A DNA stretch of 64,000 nt from Cyanobium usitatum str. Tous (GCF_963920485.1 NZ_OY986431.1:62001-126000); one strand, 5' to 3'. Counted from the stretch's first letter, positions 1 to 13,433 are shown. Notes: generated by a model from the sequence alone, not told the origin. A program made the numbers and translations.

Positions 1-360
1 GTTGATGCGGTCGTCGCCTTCGTTTAGGGCGATGACCGCATCAGTGACGGTGAAGTTGTCCTTGTACTTGTTGAACAGTTCCTTTTGGCGATCGGTCAGA
101 TCGAGGTTCAGCACATCGTCAACGCTGGCGTAGGGCCCCCCAAGGACGATTTTGCCGGCCAGGGTTGGATACATGCCGGGATAATCCTGGAAGCGGCGCA
201 CCGAACAGTTGTTGAGGTCCACCTTGCCGGCGCGCTCGGCGATTTTGTCGTCGGCCTGGTTGCGACGATCGGCTGCGTAAGCCGGGGGTGGAATCAGCAA
301 CGTGATCAAGAGGCCGGCCAGCACAACCCCACTAATCAGCCAGGCAACCAGCCGTTTCAT
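1..360 (-). CDS. psbU: Photosystem II 12 kDa extrinsic protein PsbU, 3' end cut by window
   Basis: PsbU is a lumenal extrinsic subunit that stabilises the oxygen-evolving Mn4CaO5 cluster of photosystem II. Translating the complement from the ATG at 358-360 gives 120 residues open to the window edge. A signal peptide spans about residues 1-29, with a hydrophobic core and a cleavage-like PPPAYA/A site. The mature part has the family helix-hairpin-helix features: KVDLNN, FQDYPGMYPTLAGKI, and the stretch running through YKDNFTV to NEGDDRIN. Only about 5-10 C-terminal residues should be missing beyond base 1. It is divergent from nothing nearby; the next gene, DUF3120, is on the same strand upstream with a 116 bp gap that must hold the promoter. 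Confidence 0.93.
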   Translation of the reverse strand, partial: MKRLVAWLISGVVLAGLLITLLIPPPAYAADRRNQADDKIAERAGKVDLNNCSVRRFQDYPGMYPTLAGKIVLGGPYASVDDVLNLDLTDRQKELFNKYKDNFTVTDAVIALNEGDDRIN

Positions 361-476
361 CACGTCACTCCGTTGAACTACGGGAAGGGAGGCGACGCGA
401 CATCGGTCACCAGGAATCCAACGTTACAGAGCCATGCCGGAATCTCTACCTGTAACCCTCCAGGATTTGCAGTTCT

Positions 477-1211
477 TCAGATCAGGCCGCTGAGGGTCGG
501 TGCCCCAAGGGCGGCCAGCAGGAAAAGGGCATCTACCGCCAAGGTTGTGGCCAAGGCTGCGCTGGTAATGCGTCCCACCTCGCCCAAACCCCAGAGCCAG
601 CGGCAGCCTTGAACCAGCACAGCAGCGCAGAGCACAACCAACACCAGGCTTTGGGGGGCGAGCACTTGCTGGGCGGCAGCTTGCAGGAGCAGGGGTGCTT
701 GGGTGCTGCCCGCATTGAGGACCAAGGGCCAGGAGGGCATCAGCCCGGTACCGGCTATGGCTGCATCAGTGGCTGCCGTACCAAGCAGGGACCCTAAATA
801 GAAACCGCAGGCAACTTTCCAGCGGCTCTGCAGTCCTGCCAGAGCCAGGGGCAGAGCAAAGGCCTCGATGGGTAGGTGCCACACCGGATGGAGCCGGCAC
901 CAGCCCCAAAACAGGCTGCCAGCCAGCCAGCTGCCGCAGAAACCAACCAGCAATTCTCCGGCACGACTGGCTCGAGGATTGGGGTGCCGACTCAGGGCTA
1001 GTGCCAGGCCAAGCAGGGGCACCGTGAATAGAACCGCACTGAAAGGTGCTAGCCGCACCCAGGGAGCCTGCAGGAAAACTGGCAGGGTGACCAAAAATCC
1101 GCTGATCAGGCTCAGGCCAGGGTTGCGGCACAGTTGCAGCAACGCACGCAGCGAAGGTACGGGCGGAAGGCCTGCCGGGGCTATTGCGCTGGGAGGAGCC
1201 CCGACCACCAA
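477..1211 (-). CDS. DUF3120 family cyanobacterial membrane protein
   Basis: This is a 244-residue hydrophobic protein with about six to seven predicted membrane segments and no catalytic motif I recognise. The pattern around residues 40-60 (SGFLVTLPVFLQAPWVR) and the spacing of the later segments resemble the cyanobacterial DUF3120 family, whose function is unknown. The first codon is TTG at 1209-1211; a GTG directly follows and could be the true start. It is divergent from uppP, leaving an 82 bp shared upstream region, and reads toward psbU. The assignment to DUF3120 is from memory of the family and is not proven by any signature residue. Confidence 0.75.
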   Translation of the reverse strand: MVVGAPPSAIAPAGLPPVPSLRALLQLCRNPGLSLISGFLVTLPVFLQAPWVRLAPFSAVLFTVPLLGLALALSRHPNPRASRAGELLVGFCGSWLAGSLFWGWCRLHPVWHLPIEAFALPLALAGLQSRWKVACGFYLGSLLGTAATDAAIAGTGLMPSWPLVLNAGSTQAPLLLQAAAQQVLAPQSLVLVVLCAAVLVQGCRWLWGLGEVGRITSAALATTLAVDALFLLAALGAPTLSGLI

Positions 1212-1293
1212 AAATTGTGAAGAAAGATGCGCAACCTTAAGGGTTCAAGCGGGTAGGCGCGCCATAGGGTCGCTTCAGCTCGTGTTGCCCGCG

Positions 1294-2163
1294 ATGTTTT
1301 TGCCGAACCTGCCTGTTGCGGTGATCGGTTTCTGGGAAGCCTGCTTTCGCTCCCTTGTGCTGGGGGTTTTGCAGGGGCTAACGGAGTTTTTACCGATCAG
1401 CAGCACCGCCCACCTCAAGGTGGTGCCGGTGTTGCTCGGCTGGGGCGACCCGGGGGTGGCGGTCACGGCGGTGATTCAGCTGGGCAGCATCGCGGCGGTG
1501 CTGGCCTATTTCCGCTCAGACCTGGCTGAAGTGTTGCGAGGCGTGGGCCGGGCCTGCCGCCACGGTCAGTGGGGCGAACCCTCTGCTCGCATGGGGGTCG
1601 CCATTGCCCTCGGCACTCTGCCGATTGTGTTTGCTGGTTCGGCTTTGAAGCTTTGGGTGCCCGATTACGACAACTCGCCGCTGCGCAGCATGGCCTCGAT
1701 TGCGGTCGTGTCGATCGTGATGGCTTTGCTGTTGGCATTGGCCGAGCTGGTGGGTAGCCGTCGCCGCGAGCTGGTTGATGTGCAGCCCCGTGATGGTGTC
1801 TGGGTCGGCCTGGCTCAGGCCCTGGCTTTGGTGCCAGGCGTTTCCCGCTCGGGGAGCACCCTCACTGCCGCTTTGTTTGACAGCTGGCAGCGCCCGGCCG
1901 CCGCCCGCTTCTCCTTTTTGTTGGGCATTCCTGCAATCACCCTGGCGGGGCTGGTGTCGCTCAAGGAGGCATTCAGTGCGCCAACTGGTGGCGGCGCCGT
2001 GCCCTTGCTTGTCGGAATCGTTGCCGCTGCGGTGGTGTCCTGGTTGGCGATTGCCTGGTTGCTGCGCTTTCTGCAAACGAACAGCACCTGGGTATTTGTC
2101 GTCTATCGCCTGGTCTTCGGGGTTGGCATATTGATTTGGCTTGGCGCCAGGATGGGAGTCTGA
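1294..2163 (+). CDS. uppP: Undecaprenyl-diphosphatase UppP (BacA)
   Basis: UppP dephosphorylates undecaprenyl pyrophosphate at the cytoplasmic membrane, recycling the lipid carrier of peptidoglycan and surface polysaccharide synthesis. The 289-residue product has the two hallmark motifs: GLTEFLPISSTAH at residues 28-40, with the catalytic glutamate, and PGVSRSGSTLTAAL near residues 181-194. Six to eight membrane helices are evident. The reading frame stays open far upstream (to 868), but that part is antisense to DUF3120 and lacks family similarity, so the ATG at 1294 is chosen; the in-frame GTG at 1282 is possible. The stop lies 22 bp before the chosen start of the next gene, suggesting co-transcription. 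Confidence 0.93.
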   Translation: MFLPNLPVAVIGFWEACFRSLVLGVLQGLTEFLPISSTAHLKVVPVLLGWGDPGVAVTAVIQLGSIAAVLAYFRSDLAEVLRGVGRACRHGQWGEPSARMGVAIALGTLPIVFAGSALKLWVPDYDNSPLRSMASIAVVSIVMALLLALAELVGSRRRELVDVQPRDGVWVGLAQALALVPGVSRSGSTLTAALFDSWQRPAAARFSFLLGIPAITLAGLVSLKEAFSAPTGGGAVPLLVGIVAAAVVSWLAIAWLLRFLQTNSTWVFVVYRLVFGVGILIWLGARMGV

Positions 2164-2185
2164 ATCCCTATCAGCTCCTAACGCC

Positions 2186-3589
2186 GTGTGGAATGAGCCC
2201 TCTGCGGGGATTGCCCTGGCTGCCCTCGATAGCAGCTCTCCGGGGGCGGTGCGCTTACCGGCCCCTGCCGTGGTCGCCTCGGTGGAGCCTGGTTCGATCG
2301 CTGAGGAGTTGGGCTTTCAGCCGGGCGACCGCCTGCTCAGCATCAATGGCAAGCGCCCGCGAGATCTGATCGATGTTCAGATGTTGGTGGGAGAGGAAGA
2401 GCTCACCTTGGAAGTTGAAGATCCCGATGGATCACTGCATACGATTGAGTTGGAGAAGGATCTCGACGAGGGTCTGGGCCTGGGATTCACCGAAGCTCTG
2501 TTCGATGGCCTCAAGCAGTGCAACAACGCCTGTCCGTTCTGCTTCATCGACCAGCAGCCACCGGGTCGCCGCAGCAGTCTCTACCTCAAAGATGACGATT
2601 ACCGGCTCAGTTTTCTTTACGGCTCCTACCTAACACTCACCAATCTCACCGCTGCTGATTGGCAGCGGATCGAGGAACAGCGGCTTTCGCCCTTGTTCGT
2701 CTCCGTCCATGCCACCGAGCCTGAGCTGCGCAGCCGTTTGCTAGTCAATCCTCGGGCCGCTCTGCTGCTGGATCAGCTGGGCTGGTTCGCCCAGCGGGAT
2801 TTGCAGATCCACGCCCAGGTGGTGGTGTGCCCGGGTATCAACGATGGCGCGGCCCTACTGCGCACCTTGCAGGATTTGGCCCAATTTGGCGGTGGCGATT
2901 GGCCCGCGGTGCTCTCCGTGGCTGTAGTGCCCGTGGGGCTTACCCGTTTTCGTCCCGACGGCGATGCTCTCGTACCCGTCGATCGCCAGTCTGCCCGCCA
3001 GGTAATCGCCTTGGTGGAGCCCCTGCAGCAGGGCTTTCAGCGGGATCTGGGTAGTCGTTTCGTTTGGTTGTCCGATGAGTGGTATCTGATGGCGGGGCTG
3101 CCGCTCCCCCCCCGGGCTGATTACGAGGATCTACCCCAGCAGGAAAACGGCGTGGGCAGCATTCGCGCCTTTATTGAGGCTCTTGAGCTCGCTACCCGGA
3201 AGCTGCCCAAGGCCCTGGCTAGGCCGCGGCGGCTGAGCTGGGTGGTGGGCCAGCTGGTGGCCGAAGCCCTAGAGCCGGTGGTGGCCAGGCTCAATGCGGT
3301 TGAGGGGCTTGAGTTGATTTTGCATGGCTTGCCCAGCCCTTACTGGGGACAGGAGCAGGTGGTTACGGGCCTGCTGACCGGTTCTGATCTGCTTACCGGC
3401 TTGGCTGGCTTGGATTTGGGCGAGGCCTTGCTGCTGCCAGCGGTGATGTTGCGCCAGGGCGAACCGGTATTCCTCGACGACCTCAGCCTGGCTGAGGTCG
3501 AGGCCCAGCTGCCGGTGCCTGTGCAGCTGCTGAAGGGTGCAGACGACCTTGTGGCCTCATGTTTAGGCAAGTTTCCATTAACTCCTTAA
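2186..3589 (+). CDS. TIGR03279/DUF512 radical SAM-type Fe-S protein with PDZ domain
   Basis: This belongs to a cyanobacterial conserved family annotated as a putative Fe-S oxidoreductase (TIGR03279, DUF512); the reaction is unknown. An N-terminal PDZ-like domain (VVASVEPGSIAEELGFQPGD onward) is followed by a CNNACPFCF motif, a CX3CX2C cluster ligand set starting at residue 112. A TIM-barrel-like middle includes FVSVHATEPELRSR and VVVCPGIN, and a DUF512 C-terminus follows. The GTG at 2186 is preferred; the frame extends to a TTG at 2141, which would overlap uppP by 23 bp. The length of 467 residues is usual for the family. It lies between uppP and the TolC-like gene on the same strand. Confidence 0.88.
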   Translation: MWNEPSAGIALAALDSSSPGAVRLPAPAVVASVEPGSIAEELGFQPGDRLLSINGKRPRDLIDVQMLVGEEELTLEVEDPDGSLHTIELEKDLDEGLGLGFTEALFDGLKQCNNACPFCFIDQQPPGRRSSLYLKDDDYRLSFLYGSYLTLTNLTAADWQRIEEQRLSPLFVSVHATEPELRSRLLVNPRAALLLDQLGWFAQRDLQIHAQVVVCPGINDGAALLRTLQDLAQFGGGDWPAVLSVAVVPVGLTRFRPDGDALVPVDRQSARQVIALVEPLQQGFQRDLGSRFVWLSDEWYLMAGLPLPPRADYEDLPQQENGVGSIRAFIEALELATRKLPKALARPRRLSWVVGQLVAEALEPVVARLNAVEGLELILHGLPSPYWGQEQVVTGLLTGSDLLTGLAGLDLGEALLLPAVMLRQGEPVFLDDLSLAEVEAQLPVPVQLLKGADDLVASCLGKFPLTP

Positions 3590-3616
3590 GATCGAAGCGA
3601 TTAGGCTGATTTTGGC

Positions 3617-5314
3617 GTGCTCAATTTCACTTCCCGCTTAGCTCTGCTTTGCCTGCTGGGGGCTCCTTTACTGTCCTTTGCGGCCAAAGCTCAGGAGAAG
3701 CCAGACCCTGCTGCTTCCCAGGCGGATTTGACTTTGCCCATGTCTTCACCGTTGCCACTGGCGCCTGAAGCGCTGCGTCGCGACTCGACCACAAAGTTGC
3801 GGGGCTATCGGCCACGCCTAAACCCAACCCTTGTGACTCCGGCAGCCACCAAGCTGGCTCCTGGGCTTGAGAATCTGCCCGCACCCGCCTCCTTGGCGCT
3901 GCCGGTTAAGCCAGAGCAAGTGCGAATAACAGAGTTGCGCCCCCTTGGTTTAGTTGAAGTAGAAAACCTTGCCGAAGTCAACAACCCCAATCTCAAGGCG
4001 ATTGCCAGCCAGGTAGATCAGGCTCAGAGCAATCTTCGAGCCCAAATTTCCCAGTGGTATCCCAACCTCAACTTGGAGGCAAATTCACTACCCGTTTACA
4101 ACACCGGTGAGCAGAGCAACACGGTGTTTAACGGTGTTAAGCAGACTCAGGCCATTAATCGTTGGAATTTAGGAGCTGCTATCACGGCCCAGTGGTCACT
4201 AATCAATCCTCAGCGGGTGCCGACTATAGCGGCGGCGCGTGATCAATTTGAAAAGGCCAAGTTCCAATACGTCATTGCTCTACGGGATCTGCGATTGCAG
4301 GCAGCGTCTTCGTATTTTGATCTCCAGCAGTCTGACGACCAAGTCCGTATTGGTCAGGAGTCCGTACGCGCTTCTTTAGTTAGCTTGAGAGACTCCAAGG
4401 CAAGATTTCAGGCTGGTGTGGCTACAAAGCTAGAGGTGCTTGAAGCTGAAACCCAGCTTTCCCGTGATCAGCAGCTCTTGACCAACTCTCTAGCTGCCCA
4501 AGCAATCGCTCGCCGCACCTTGGCAGCTCTTTTGGATTTACCCCAAAATGTAACCCCAACCGCTAAGGATCCGGCAAGGGTCTTTGGCATTTGGCAGCCC
4601 TCGTTGCAGGAAAGCATTGTTGCGGCTTATACATTCCGTGAAGAGCTGGATCAGGCTTTGCTGGATATCTCAATCGCTAACAGCCAGGCTAATGCAGCAT
4701 TGGGTGCTGTTCAGCCCTTCCTAAACATATTTGCTGCGTTTTCAGGCAGCGTTTTTGACGGCCAAGATCCTCAAGTTCTAAACGACCCCGCAGGCGATGG
4801 AACGGAATACAACACTGCTATTGGCCTCAACCTGAGCTGGCGCCTCTTTGATGGCGGAGCAGCTGCGGCCCAATCACGGCAAAATAAGCAGCTTGCCCAA
4901 GAAAATACCTTTCGCTTTGCCCAGCGCCGAGATGGCATTCGCCAGGAGGTTGAAACAAGTTTCTATGAACTTGAAAAAAATAACCGCAACATTGTGACTA
5001 CCTCTAGGGAGGTGATTTCGGCGCGCGAATCCCTGCGGCTAGCTCGTCTGCGCTTCCAGGCTGGTGTGACAACCCAGCGAGAGGTGGTGGACAACCAGCG
5101 AGATCTCACTCAGGCAGAGGTGCGCTATTCCGGTTCAATCACTGACTACAACAAGCGTCTTGCCGAGCTGCGTCGCCGAACTGGCCTAGATCAAGTGGCT
5201 GGTTGCACGCCCCAGTCCCTACCGGCAGTCAAGCCTGCCGGCGCTTCAGATGTTCCCGTCGAACCCACACCCCTAATCCCTGCCTGTCAGGCAGCTGCCC
5301 AGGGAGCAGTCTGA
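3617..5314 (+). CDS. TolC-family outer membrane efflux protein
   Basis: A 565-residue outer-membrane channel subunit of the TolC/OEP family, which forms the exit duct for RND, ABC or type I secretion systems. It starts at a GTG and has a signal peptide of about 25 residues (LLCLLGAPLLSFAAKA). A proline-rich, weakly structured segment reaches to about residue 110. Two OEP repeats follow, visible in the paired RFQAGV(A/T)T motifs (FQAGVATKLEVLEAETQL and FQAGVTTQREVVDNQRDL) within long helical regions. Base composition is somewhat less GC-rich than its neighbours. No pump gene is adjacent; the two-adaptor RND system at 36462-42054 is the nearest candidate partner in this window. Confidence 0.9.
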   Translation: MLNFTSRLALLCLLGAPLLSFAAKAQEKPDPAASQADLTLPMSSPLPLAPEALRRDSTTKLRGYRPRLNPTLVTPAATKLAPGLENLPAPASLALPVKPEQVRITELRPLGLVEVENLAEVNNPNLKAIASQVDQAQSNLRAQISQWYPNLNLEANSLPVYNTGEQSNTVFNGVKQTQAINRWNLGAAITAQWSLINPQRVPTIAAARDQFEKAKFQYVIALRDLRLQAASSYFDLQQSDDQVRIGQESVRASLVSLRDSKARFQAGVATKLEVLEAETQLSRDQQLLTNSLAAQAIARRTLAALLDLPQNVTPTAKDPARVFGIWQPSLQESIVAAYTFREELDQALLDISIANSQANAALGAVQPFLNIFAAFSGSVFDGQDPQVLNDPAGDGTEYNTAIGLNLSWRLFDGGAAAAQSRQNKQLAQENTFRFAQRRDGIRQEVETSFYELEKNNRNIVTTSREVISARESLRLARLRFQAGVTTQREVVDNQRDLTQAEVRYSGSITDYNKRLAELRRRTGLDQVAGCTPQSLPAVKPAGASDVPVEPTPLIPACQAAAQGAV

Positions 5315-5318
5315 CGCC

Positions 5319-6737
5319 ATGCTGGCGTCATCTGTAGATACACAGCCTTCACTTGGGCTGCCCAACACCTTCAGATTGGGTTTGTTCCAGGGGTGTTTGG
5401 GGTGCCTAGCCGTCGTCTTCGCGGGCCTGCTTAACAGGGTCATGCTCAGCGAGCTTGGGTTCCCGGGTTTACTGGTTGGTGGGGCCCTGGCATTTGAACA
5501 GTTTGTTGCTCCCTCCAGGGTGTTGTTCGGCCAAATTTCAGATGCCCATCCCTGGGCGGGTCGTCACCGGCTTCCATATATATGGCTGGGCACTTCCCTG
5601 TTTTGTGGCTTGGCGGTGCTCTCTGTTCCCCTGATCTTTCATGTGGGTCGCTTGCTTGAAGCCGCTTCCCAGCCCGAGTTGGCATTGGGGATCGCGGCGC
5701 TTTGCGGCCTGTTTGCTCTTTATGGCTTGGCGATTTCCCTCGCCGCCACACCCTATCTAGCCCTTGTGATTGATTGCACCAGCGAGGCTGAGCGCCCCCG
5801 GGCGGTGGGCCTGATTTGGTGTCTACTCACTGTTGGCATTGTGATCGGGGCAATCTCCATCAATCTGAGCTTGCGCAGTCTTGATGGCATCACCGATCCG
5901 GCCCTTTTAGAGCCTGTGTTGCTTGGCTTCATGGGCCGGGTGGCGGCAGTGGTGCTTGTGCTCACGGTTGTGGCCACCCTTGGGATCGAACCCAGCAACA
6001 AGCAACTTGACATAGCTGCGGGCGGGCAGCGCAGGGAGGATTCAATCACCCTGGCCCAGTCCTGGGTGCTTGTCAGCTCAAGCCGTCAGGTCTTGGTTTT
6101 TTTCTCCTTTCTGGTGCTGTTCACCCTGGGGTTGTTTCTACAGGACCCCATTCTCGAGAGCTACGCAGCAGACGTGTTTGGCATGCCGATTGCAGCCACG
6201 GCATCGCTGAACGCCATCTGGGGTATGGGAACTTTGACGGGCTTGCTCCTGGCTGGGCTATGGATCGTGCCCAAGTTTGGCAAATTGGCAACTGCACGCC
6301 TGGGTTGCCAGCTGATCCTGGTCAGCCTGGTCTTTTTGGCTCTCGCTGGGTTGGCGCCCCGTGTGCCGGTGCTGCAGGTCGTCATGCTCCTGTTTGGCTT
6401 GGCTGCGGGCATTGGGACCAACAGCGCCCTAGTGCTGATGCTTGATCTCACCTTGCCAGAGGCTGCGGGCACCTTTGTGGGGGTTTGGGGTATGGCCCAG
6501 GCCCTATCAAGGGCCTTAGGGAAAGTGCTCGGTGGTGGACTGCTTGATCTAGCCCGTTTTCTCCAACAGGCTTTTGAGCTTGCTCCGTCTGTTTATCTCC
6601 CCTATGCGCTGGTTTTAAGCGTTGAGGTGCTGGTTGCTTTTGGTGCCCTGGTGTTGCTGCGTAGCGTCAACCTGCGCCAATTCAGGGAGGATACGGGCCG
6701 CAGCCTCAGCAAGGTGCTGGCCCTAGAGCTCGGATGA
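5319..6737 (+). CDS. PucC/BCD-family major facilitator (chlorophyll-associated transporter)
   Basis: A 472-residue polytopic membrane protein with about 12 helices and the features of the bacteriochlorophyll-delivery (BCD) branch of the MFS. These include LNRVMLSELGFPGLLVGG near the N-terminus, GQISDAHPWAGRHRLPYIW in the first cytoplasmic loop, and a second-half copy around GLAAGIGTNSALVLMLDL. In purple bacteria PucC and LhaA assist assembly of light-harvesting complexes. Cyanobacterial members are thought to act in chlorophyll delivery or tetrapyrrole trafficking, but the substrate is not established. It begins 4 bp after the TolC-like stop and overlaps the next gene by the ATGA tetranucleotide, so co-translation is likely. 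Confidence 0.88.
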   Translation: MLASSVDTQPSLGLPNTFRLGLFQGCLGCLAVVFAGLLNRVMLSELGFPGLLVGGALAFEQFVAPSRVLFGQISDAHPWAGRHRLPYIWLGTSLFCGLAVLSVPLIFHVGRLLEAASQPELALGIAALCGLFALYGLAISLAATPYLALVIDCTSEAERPRAVGLIWCLLTVGIVIGAISINLSLRSLDGITDPALLEPVLLGFMGRVAAVVLVLTVVATLGIEPSNKQLDIAAGGQRREDSITLAQSWVLVSSSRQVLVFFSFLVLFTLGLFLQDPILESYAADVFGMPIAATASLNAIWGMGTLTGLLLAGLWIVPKFGKLATARLGCQLILVSLVFLALAGLAPRVPVLQVVMLLFGLAAGIGTNSALVLMLDLTLPEAAGTFVGVWGMAQALSRALGKVLGGGLLDLARFLQQAFELAPSVYLPYALVLSVEVLVAFGALVLLRSVNLRQFREDTGRSLSKVLALELG

Positions 6738-7555
6738 ACCCAACCCCCCCAGTGCCTTCACCCCCAGATCTCAATCCAGGCCTGGTTGAGCTGATCGATC
6801 TTGTGGCTGAACGGCAGCGGGCCGATTTCGGCCATATGGCTTCCGATCTCAAATCAGACGGCAGCCTGATCACGGCCTGTGACCGCTGGAGTGATGCGAC
6901 CCTGGTTGAAGGATTGGCGCGCTTGTTTCCCGGTGAAGGGGTGCTGAGCGAGGAAGGCAACAAAGCAGTGCCTAAGACATCTGCTTATTGGGTGGTTGAT
7001 CCCCTTGATGGCACCACTAATTTTGCTGCTGGGATTCCCTACTGGGCCATTTCGATAGCGCGTTTTGAGGCGGGTCGTCCCGTTCTGGCCGTGCTGGATG
7101 TGCCACCCCTGCGGCAGCGCATCGTGGCCATTCGCGGTCAGGGCGCCTGGCGTAATGGTCGCCCCCTGCTGGCTCCCTCCGGGCAGAGCCACCCTGCAGG
7201 CTGCGCTTCCTTATGTAGCCGTTCGATAGGAGTGCTGCAAAAGCTGCCCAATCAACGCTTCCCAGGAAAAATCCGTTTGCTTGGGGTGGCAAGCCTCAAT
7301 CTTGTCAGTGTGGCTATGGGGCAAACGATCTCAGCCCTCGAGGCCACGCCCAAGATCTGGGATCTGGCAGCAGCGTGGTTGGTGCTCAGCGAGTTGGAAT
7401 GCCCGATCCGTTGGCTGGTGCGATCACCGGAGTCGATCGATGCTGGCTCCGATCTGTCAGCAGCCGATTTCCCAGTGCTGGCGGCCGATCGGCCAGAAAC
7501 CTTGGCCCGCTTTATGCCCTGGGCCGATGCGCTTGTGGCTGGATCCTTGCCATAA
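6734..7555 (+). CDS. Inositol monophosphatase family protein
   Basis: A 273-residue Mg2+-dependent phosphatase of the IMPase/FBPase/CysQ superfamily. Visible motifs are LSEEG (metal-ligand glutamate), DPLDGTTNF at residues 89-97 (metal and phosphate binding), and a C-terminal WDLAAAWLV, matching the family WDxAA element. Family members hydrolyse inositol-1-phosphate, histidinol-phosphate or PAP; the substrate cannot be told from sequence alone. The ATG sits in the ATGA overlap with the PucC-like gene. The stop codon lies inside a short palindromic direct repeat that continues into the rRNA promoter region. Confidence 0.9.
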   Translation: MNPTPPVPSPPDLNPGLVELIDLVAERQRADFGHMASDLKSDGSLITACDRWSDATLVEGLARLFPGEGVLSEEGNKAVPKTSAYWVVDPLDGTTNFAAGIPYWAISIARFEAGRPVLAVLDVPPLRQRIVAIRGQGAWRNGRPLLAPSGQSHPAGCASLCSRSIGVLQKLPNQRFPGKIRLLGVASLNLVSVAMGQTISALEATPKIWDLAAAWLVLSELECPIRWLVRSPESIDAGSDLSAADFPVLAADRPETLARFMPWADALVAGSLP

Positions 7556-7584
7556 GGGCAACCTGGTTCTTGCCATAAGGGCAA
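7546..7584. repeat. Two 16-bp palindromic direct repeats, 23 bp period
   Basis: CTTGCCATAAGGGCAA occurs at 7546-7561 and again at 7569-7584. Each copy is a small inverted repeat (TTGCC and GGCAA arms, 5-nt loop). The TAA of the first copy is the stop codon of the inositol-monophosphatase-like gene, so the repeat spans the coding/non-coding border. The second copy contributes a TTGCCA that fits a -35 element. Confidence 0.85.
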
Positions 7585-7599
7585 GCGTGGTGATATGTT
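7570..7599 (+). promoter_or_regulatory. Candidate sigma70-type promoter of the rRNA operon
   Basis: TTGCCA (7570-7575, five of six to TTGACA) is followed after 18 bp by TATGTT (7594-7599, four of six to TATAAT). It lies about 560 bp upstream of 16S, and no better pair was seen. This is an inference from consensus matching only; a closer second promoter is possible. Confidence 0.4.
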
Positions 7600-8155
7600 T
7601 TTGGACTGCGCGCAAGGGGGGAAGCCCCGGAAGCGAGCAGGCTTACGACGGAGGAGGCGAGAGCCGACGGTGTTGTAAGTTTTCTGAGTCGCTGAGAAGC
7701 GGCGTTCCGCCGAGAACTCCCGAGAGGGGGAGGAAGCGGAAGCACCTGGACAACTAAAAAGTTTAGGAACTGACGCTTTCACTGCGTCACGGATCAAGGG
7801 AGCCTGCACCGCCCGAGAGGGAGGGTGTTGGAGCTTTGATTTTTTAGCTGAGAGATTAGCTAGTGACGGAAATAGCAGTGAAGGTGTGAGGTCCCGTCAA
7901 AAAAAAACATAGCGTGACGCGCCTGTTGGTTGGTTTTTGTTGCCTTCTCACGAGGGAACAGGAGCTGGTGTGCCGATAGGAGAGGCGAGCGCGACCGGAT
8001 CTGGGATTCGGGAAAGTCAAGAGGAAAGAAATTTCTGAATGCACTCTTTGAAACCTTCTGTCAGAGGAAGGGGCTCCAACTGTGAGACCTGCGCCAGTGG
8101 GTCAAAGCGGGTGAGAAGCAATTCAGGTTGAGGCGAAAGCCGATAGGACGTGAAC
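7600..8155 (+). other. rRNA operon leader, with boxA-like element
   Basis: This stretch of about 555 bp has no supportable gene; short reading frames here have no family features. It carries several GC-rich inverted elements and, at 8041-8053, GCACTCTTTGAAA, which resembles the boxA of rRNA antitermination leaders bound by NusB/NusE. The bases just before 16S should pair with the 16S-23S spacer to form the RNase III processing stem, which I did not map base by base. Confidence 0.6.
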
Positions 8156-9642
<1,487 letters not shown>

Positions 9643-9898
9643 AGGGATACAATAACTAATTGTGATGTCTGAGTATTTTATTCTCAGGCCATGATTCTGT
9701 CATCTCTAAGGTCGATCGGTACCTCAATTTGAGCGTTCAAGAAGAGCTGAGTAATCAGTTTAGAGATGAACATCTTAATTTCAGTTCCTAAACTTTGTCT
9801 AGGTCACCCCACAGCGGGTAAAGCCGAGAACACTAATTTTTTTATTTGTGTTTGATCTGGCAAGCCGAAAGGCGAGCTAGGTTGCGGCGAGAGCTCCT

Positions 9899-9972
<74 letters not shown>

Positions 9973-9981
9973 TTCGTGTTT

Positions 9982-10054
9982 GGGGGTTTAGCTCAGTTGG
10001 TAGAGCGCCTGCTTTGCAAGCAGGATGTCAGCGGTTCGAGTCCGCTAACCTCCA
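9982..10054 (+). tRNA. trnA: tRNA-Ala (TGC anticodon)
   Basis: A 73-nt cloverleaf nine bases after tRNA-Ile. The acceptor stem GGGGGTT pairs with AACCTCC (one G-U pair). The anticodon loop is TTTGCAA and the T-arm has GGTTCGAGTCC. CCA is not encoded. The Ile-Ala order is the usual one for cyanobacterial spacers. Confidence 0.97.
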
Positions 10055-10550
10055 TCCAATGATGATGCTCATCCCTCAATCTGTAACTGCAAGTATTGCA
10101 GTAAGGAGTTTAGCTGTGATTGTGATCTTGACTGTTGTTCGCTGAAGATTTCAGCTTCTTTTCATTCTTTCCGAGTTAATCAGATGTCTGGTTGATTAGT
10201 TTGGTTGAAAAGACGCTGGATTCAACCTTGCCCTGGAGACAGGGCTGTTTGAATGTCAGCAGAACCTTGACAACTGCATAGGTAAAGTCTGGAAATAAAG
10301 CATCTCATGGATGCTTGATTCTAGCTTGAGTTTTATCCAGCAATGGATAAGGCTTAAAGTTGGTATCAAGAAAATTCTATTGAGTTTTTAGAGCCGAGAG
10401 CTTCCAGTTTTCTTCTGAGCCCGCCGAGGGTTTGGGAGTTTGATCCTGGCATTCAAACCGCAGGAGATACTCAAAGAGATTTGAGTGTTGATTGTAGGTG
10501 AATCTAGAGAGAATAGGCCTCAACAGCCTGAAGGACTGGGAGTTGAAATT
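10055..10550 (+). other. Distal part of the 16S-23S internal transcribed spacer
   Basis: This AT-richer, non-coding spacer of about 496 bp lies between tRNA-Ala and 23S. With the 9643-9898 segment and the tRNAs, the whole spacer is about 908 nt, a size seen in picocyanobacteria that keep both tRNAs. It holds the boxA element listed separately and several inverted repeats expected to form the pre-23S processing stem. No gene is visible. Confidence 0.75.
10262..10281 (+). promoter_or_regulatory. ITS boxA antitermination element
   Basis: GAACCTTGACAACTGCATAG matches the conserved boxA region of cyanobacterial 16S-23S spacers, usually written GAACCTTGAAAACTGCATAG, with one difference. By family knowledge it recruits NusB/NusE-type antitermination factors to the nascent pre-rRNA. 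Confidence 0.7.

Positions 10551-13433
<2,883 letters not shown>

Noticed and set aside
868-1293. 142-codon upstream extension of the uppP frame
   Set aside because: It runs antisense to the DUF3120 gene and has no UppP similarity; the family start fits ATG 1294.
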